From the NCBI RefSeq assembly GCF_020042345.1, contig NZ_CP083387.1, positions 2,046,001 to 2,110,000 on the forward strand: a DNA stretch of 64,000 nt. The letters run 5' to 3'. The DNA comes from Arachidicoccus terrestris. GTDB lineage: Bacteria > Bacteroidota > Bacteroidia > Chitinophagales > Chitinophagaceae. The position numbers and the translations under genes were made by a program. This document shows, one piece after another, positions 61,111-64,000 of this stretch (positions are counted from its first letter, which is position 1; each line of letters begins with the position of its first letter). The notes beneath the pieces were generated by a model. It was given only the letters and a program-made list of their open reading frames with translations, did not search any database and was not told the DNA's origin.

Positions 61111-61875
61111 CTAATGCCCGCTCTGTAAATACTGTTTTAATATCTCCGATTTAGGGTTATTGAAGATCTCGTCCGGCGCCCCCTGTTCAATAATATCCCC
61201 AAAGTACATAAATACAATATGGTCAGCCAGTCGTCTGGCCTGTCTCAGAATATGTGTGACGACAATAAGTGTATAGTCCTTTTTCAGTCTTAAAAATTCT
61301 TCCTCAATCTTTCTGCTTGAGATAGGATCTAAAGCGGAAGTCGGTTCATCTGCCAGAATAATCTCGGGACCGACAGCCAGCCCTCTGGCCAGGCAGAGGC
61401 GCTGCTGCTGGCCGATAGAAAGTCTGGCTGCCGGTCCGTGTAACCTGTCTTTTACTTCTTCCCAGAGACCCACATCCCGCAAATGCCGCTCCACCCTTTC
61501 TCTAATAACCTGTTTGTTTCTGATCCCCTTTATCTTCAACCCATAAGCAATATTCTTATATATAGACATGGGTAGTGGAAAAGGCCTTTGAGACAACAGC
61601 CCCATTTTCTGACGGATCCGGGTCAGATCCTGGGTCGGATGGAAAATATCTTCTTCGTCAATCAATATCTGACCTGATACCTTCAAATTCGGATGAAGGT
61701 CTGACAATCTGTTCAGGCATTTTAATAAAGTCGTTTTACCGCAACCGGAAGGTCCCAGTAAAACCGTAATTTTCCCTTTAGGGATATTTAAATTTATATT
61801 TTTCAGGATAGAACTACCTCCTGCCTGAACTTGCAGGTTTTTAATTCGTACAAGGGAAGATGCGTTATTTGACAT
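61111..61875 (-). CDS. pstB: Phosphate ABC transporter ATP-binding protein
   Basis: 254 residues. Walker A GPSGCGKTT (about 38-46), Q-loop LSQRPFPLPMSIYKNIAYG, ABC signature LSIGQQQRLCLARGLA, Walker B IILADEPTSALDP and the H-loop VVTHILRQARR are all present. The PFPLPMSIYKN segment is characteristic of PstB. It energises uptake of inorganic phosphate by PstC/PstA with the binding protein PstS. The order pstS-pstC-pstA-pstB on the minus strand, with a 17-bp gap to pstA, is the standard operon. No phoU is seen downstream in the 100 bp before the tRNA. Expression is usually under a PhoB-type regulator; I did not identify a pho box. Confidence 0.96.
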   Translation of the reverse strand: MSNNASSLVRIKNLQVQAGGSSILKNINLNIPKGKITVLLGPSGCGKTTLLKCLNRLSDLHPNLKVSGQILIDEEDIFHPTQDLTRIRQKMGLLSQRPFPLPMSIYKNIAYGLKIKGIRNKQVIRERVERHLRDVGLWEEVKDRLHGPAARLSIGQQQRLCLARGLAVGPEIILADEPTSALDPISSRKIEEEFLRLKKDYTLIVVTHILRQARRLADHIVFMYFGDIIEQGAPDEIFNNPKSEILKQYLQSGH

Positions 61876-61892
61876 GAATCTTGATCTAAAAA

Positions 61893-62744
61893 TTATAGAA
61901 TATTCTTTTTAAACTTCCTGGTAGATAACCGGGACACAATACTTATGATTAAGATGATAGCCGTCAATATCAATGCCGCCGCATAGGCGCGCGCCTTTAC
62001 TTCCGGTATCGGTGAACTTAACTGAAAAAATATGGCAAGCGGCAATGTAGCAGTCGGGTCTTGGATGGTTTGTGGAATATGATCGGTATAGCCAGCTGTA
62101 AAGAGTACCGAAGCAGCGTCTCCGATTCCTCTTCCAAAGGCCAATAATATTGCAGTAATAAATCCAGGCAGTGCCTGCCTAAAAAATATGCTGAAAGCGA
62201 TCTGCCTTTTATTCGCACCCAGGCTATAAGCAGCTTCCATCAGGCCCTGAGGCACTGTTCTGAGCACCTCGTCAAAGGCCCTGATAAATATGGGTACAAT
62301 AAACAGTGTAACAGTAATGACTCCAGCCAATAGTGACGCCCGGATCTGGAGATAAGCCATCAGTGCAAAACCAAATGCCCCAAATACGATCGAAGGCACG
62401 CCCCAGAGCGCGTCCAGTAAAAAACGAATGGCATTCACCGCCCTGGTTTTTCTGACCCAATGTACGTTCATACCCAGCGCAACAGGCAGCCCCAGCAGCA
62501 GGGCAAAAAAGGTAGAGCCGGAAGCTAAATACAGAGAGCCGACAATGGCGTTCAGGATTCCACCACCCTTCCCAAAATAAAATCCGCCCTGTGGTTCCTG
62601 ACTGACCATCTCCCAGGTCAGGGCATGAAACCCTTTTTTAAGGATAACCGCCATCATAAAAAGAAAAACCAGGATAATGCTCATAGTAACAATGCGCATC
62701 AGCCATAAAAAGAATTTTTCCTCCAGTATTTTCCGTTTTTGCAT
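61893..62744 (-). CDS. pstA: Phosphate ABC transporter permease PstA
   Basis: 283 residues with six membrane helices. The permease EAA loop is read as EVLRTVPQGLMEAAYSLGANKRQIAF, and GRGIGDAASVLFTAGYTDHIPQTI is typical of PstA. An N-terminal helix (MRIVTMSIILVFLFMMAVIL) is preceded by a charged start. With PstC it forms the membrane channel for phosphate. It follows pstC after 60 bp and precedes pstB by 17 bp. Confidence 0.95.
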   Translation of the reverse strand: MQKRKILEEKFFLWLMRIVTMSIILVFLFMMAVILKKGFHALTWEMVSQEPQGGFYFGKGGGILNAIVGSLYLASGSTFFALLLGLPVALGMNVHWVRKTRAVNAIRFLLDALWGVPSIVFGAFGFALMAYLQIRASLLAGVITVTLFIVPIFIRAFDEVLRTVPQGLMEAAYSLGANKRQIAFSIFFRQALPGFITAILLAFGRGIGDAASVLFTAGYTDHIPQTIQDPTATLPLAIFFQLSSPIPEVKARAYAAALILTAIILIISIVSRLSTRKFKKNIL

Positions 62745-62804
62745 GTGTATTAAACTATTTCGATCTAATGCTTAATGTTACTCTTAGTTAAGTATTATTC
62801 CCGC

Positions 62805-63710
62805 TTATACTTCCTTGATCCGGTATAAAAAGATATTAGTGATACTATTAAATAAGAGGATAATTACAAATAAGATTAATGCCGCAAACATCAATGCTGA
62901 ATCATATAAAGGAACAGACATCATATCTCCGTAATTATTGGCGATGAGTGCAGGCAGTGGATAAGCCCCGTCAAATACACTCGAAGGCACCTTAGATATA
63001 TTCCCGACAACCATCAGTACTGCTATGGTCTCTCCTAATGCTTTAGAAACCCCCAGACTCAATGCAGCAATAATACCCGTCAGGCCCTTCCTGAGAACGA
63101 TCCATTTTATTGTTTCCCAATAAGTAGCCCCCAATGACAAAGACGCTTCTTTCAGCTCAATAGGGACACTACGTAATACCTCCATCAACATATTGAGCAT
63201 ATATGGTACCGCCATAATCGCCAGTACAATCCCTCCCGACAACAGACAGTAACCCGTTGTAGTTAAACCAAGTGCAGGCGCCACATAGTCAGCAAGTAGG
63301 GGTACCACCACTAATACACCCCAGACCCCGTAAACAACAGACGGAATCCCTGCCAATACATCAATGACAAAATACATGGCCTGGGTTAACCAGGCAGGAC
63401 TATACTCTGTTAGATAAATAGCCGACAACAGACACACCGGCGCCGACAAAACAAATGACAGCAACGTTACCCAGACAGACCCCATGATAAAGGCGAAAAA
63501 GCCAAAATGTCCTTGCTGGGGCGACCAGTCTGAAGAACTAAGCATGGCCCCGAGAGGTACTTTCTCCAAAAGGGGAAGTGATTTAATGACCAGTCCTGTT
63601 CCAATCACCAATGGTAAAAGAATTAAAAACAAGACTGCAATATTTAACCACCCGTCTGAAATCCTGTCCGCCCACTTTGAGGGAATGATAAGCCTTTGTA
63701 ACGCTACCAT
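62805..63710 (-). CDS. pstC: Phosphate ABC transporter permease PstC
   Basis: 301 residues with six membrane helices. PstC features are AIYLTEYSPAWLTQAMYFVIDVLAGIPSVVYG, the EAA loop EVLRSVPIELKEASLSLGATYWETIKW, and SLGVSKALGETIAVLMVVGN. It pairs with PstA. It starts 37 bp after the pstS stop and lies 60 bp before pstA. Confidence 0.95.
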   Translation of the reverse strand: MVALQRLIIPSKWADRISDGWLNIAVLFLILLPLVIGTGLVIKSLPLLEKVPLGAMLSSSDWSPQQGHFGFFAFIMGSVWVTLLSFVLSAPVCLLSAIYLTEYSPAWLTQAMYFVIDVLAGIPSVVYGVWGVLVVVPLLADYVAPALGLTTTGYCLLSGGIVLAIMAVPYMLNMLMEVLRSVPIELKEASLSLGATYWETIKWIVLRKGLTGIIAALSLGVSKALGETIAVLMVVGNISKVPSSVFDGAYPLPALIANNYGDMMSVPLYDSALMFAALILFVIILLFNSITNIFLYRIKEV

Positions 63711-63747
63711 CTATTTGCTTTTGTTTCTATAGTTAGTATTAATTCAG

Positions 63748-64000
63748 CTATTGTAATTTTTGCAATTGTTCTTTAATGACTGCATCTGTCAGCGGTACGT
63801 AACCGGCAGTCTTTACGTATTTCTGACCGTCGGTCAGGACCCATTTCAAAAAGCCGATGATATCGGGATCAGTTGGTTTCCCTTTGGTAATAAAATAGAG
63901 GTCTCTTGCGGGAGGTGAGGGATACCGGCCATCGGAAATCGCCTGCAGGATACTATCTGCATTCTCATAAAAATCTTCTCCCGGATCTATCTGACGATTA
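63748..64000 (-). CDS. pstS: Phosphate-binding protein PstS (N-terminus off the right edge)
   Basis: The last 83 codons are present, with the stop (TAG) at 63748-63750. The visible C-terminus reads GEDFYENADSILQAISDGRY, PSPPARDLYFITKGKPTDPD and IIGFLKWVLTDGQKYVKTAG, then YVPLTDAVIKEQLQKLQ, which is the usual end of PstS phosphate-binding proteins. As the first gene of pstSCAB it captures phosphate in the periplasm. The signal peptide and the phosphate-binding loops lie outside the window. Confidence 0.93.
   Translation of the reverse strand, partial: NRQIDPGEDFYENADSILQAISDGRYPSPPARDLYFITKGKPTDPDIIGFLKWVLTDGQKYVKTAGYVPLTDAVIKEQLQKLQ

Noticed and set aside
1-64000. CRISPR array, rRNA operon or prophage
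   Set aside because: I saw no regularly spaced direct repeats, no rRNA sequence and no phage structural genes; the only long direct repeats are the IS copies and their hairpins.

Overview
The window is chromosomal DNA of a member of the Bacteroidota, most likely a soil or plant-associated relative of Chitinophagaceae/Sphingobacteriaceae. Supporting signs are three SusC/SusD pairs, an ECF sigma/FecR pair, many secreted glycosidases and lipoproteins, the TAnnTTTG-type -7 promoter box, few Shine-Dalgarno sequences, and a pst operon beside a CAU-anticodon tRNA. I could run no searches; family names come from motifs read in the translations.

Region 1 (1-9.9 kb) is a glycan-uptake locus. A susC/susD pair on the minus strand (susD cut by the left edge) diverges from three plus-strand lipoproteins: a BACON-domain protein, a fibronectin-III-like protein sharing its C-terminal domain, and an endonuclease/exonuclease/phosphatase enzyme fused to six FG-GAP-like repeats. 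The divergent promoter holds a cluster of perfect palindromes with central CG. Region 2 (9.9-37.3 kb) looks like a mannose-rich glycan utilisation locus: GH43-type, GH3, two six-hairpin glycosidases, two GH92 alpha-mannosidases and susD/susC. Behind them are a sugar porter, a very large ROK kinase/mannose-6-phosphate-isomerase fusion, a GntR/HutC regulator and a divergent GH-D-like glycosidase. Together these describe surface capture, periplasmic trimming, import, phosphorylation and isomerisation to fructose-6-phosphate. An ATGT-N4-ACAT motif occurs both in front of gntR and in the susC leader. Region 3 (37.6-45.1 kb) is an ECF sigma/FecR/susC/susD/tyrosine-phosphatase unit.

Region 4 (45.2-49.3 kb) is the most interesting part: a NrtR-like NUDIX-wHTH regulator, an SPFH protein, an NAD-kinase-like protein and a convergent second SPFH protein. 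Four copies of one palindrome (TTTGYGT, 7 bases, ACRCAAA) lie over the promoters of the regulator and of the SPFH/NAD-kinase operon, two of them overlapping -7 boxes. This looks like an ADP-ribose/NAD-responsive regulon joining NAD(P) metabolism to membrane-scaffold-type proteins.

Region 5 (49.3-60.9 kb) is an accessory, partly decayed stretch. It holds a WYL regulator, a one-TM protein, a secreted-repeat gene broken at an A7 run, an apparently orphan TPP riboswitch with its own terminator, a DUF6807 protein, gene fragments and a YhcG-type PDDEXK nuclease. It ends in two tandem, apparently identical insertion sequences. Each IS carries an AbrB-like ORF that appears to continue into the transposase by a -1 shift on an A9 run, and each is bounded by the same 35-bp terminator-like hairpin. 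Region 6 (60.9-64 kb) is ordinary core genome: tRNA(CAU), then pstB, pstA, pstC and the 3' part of pstS on the minus strand.
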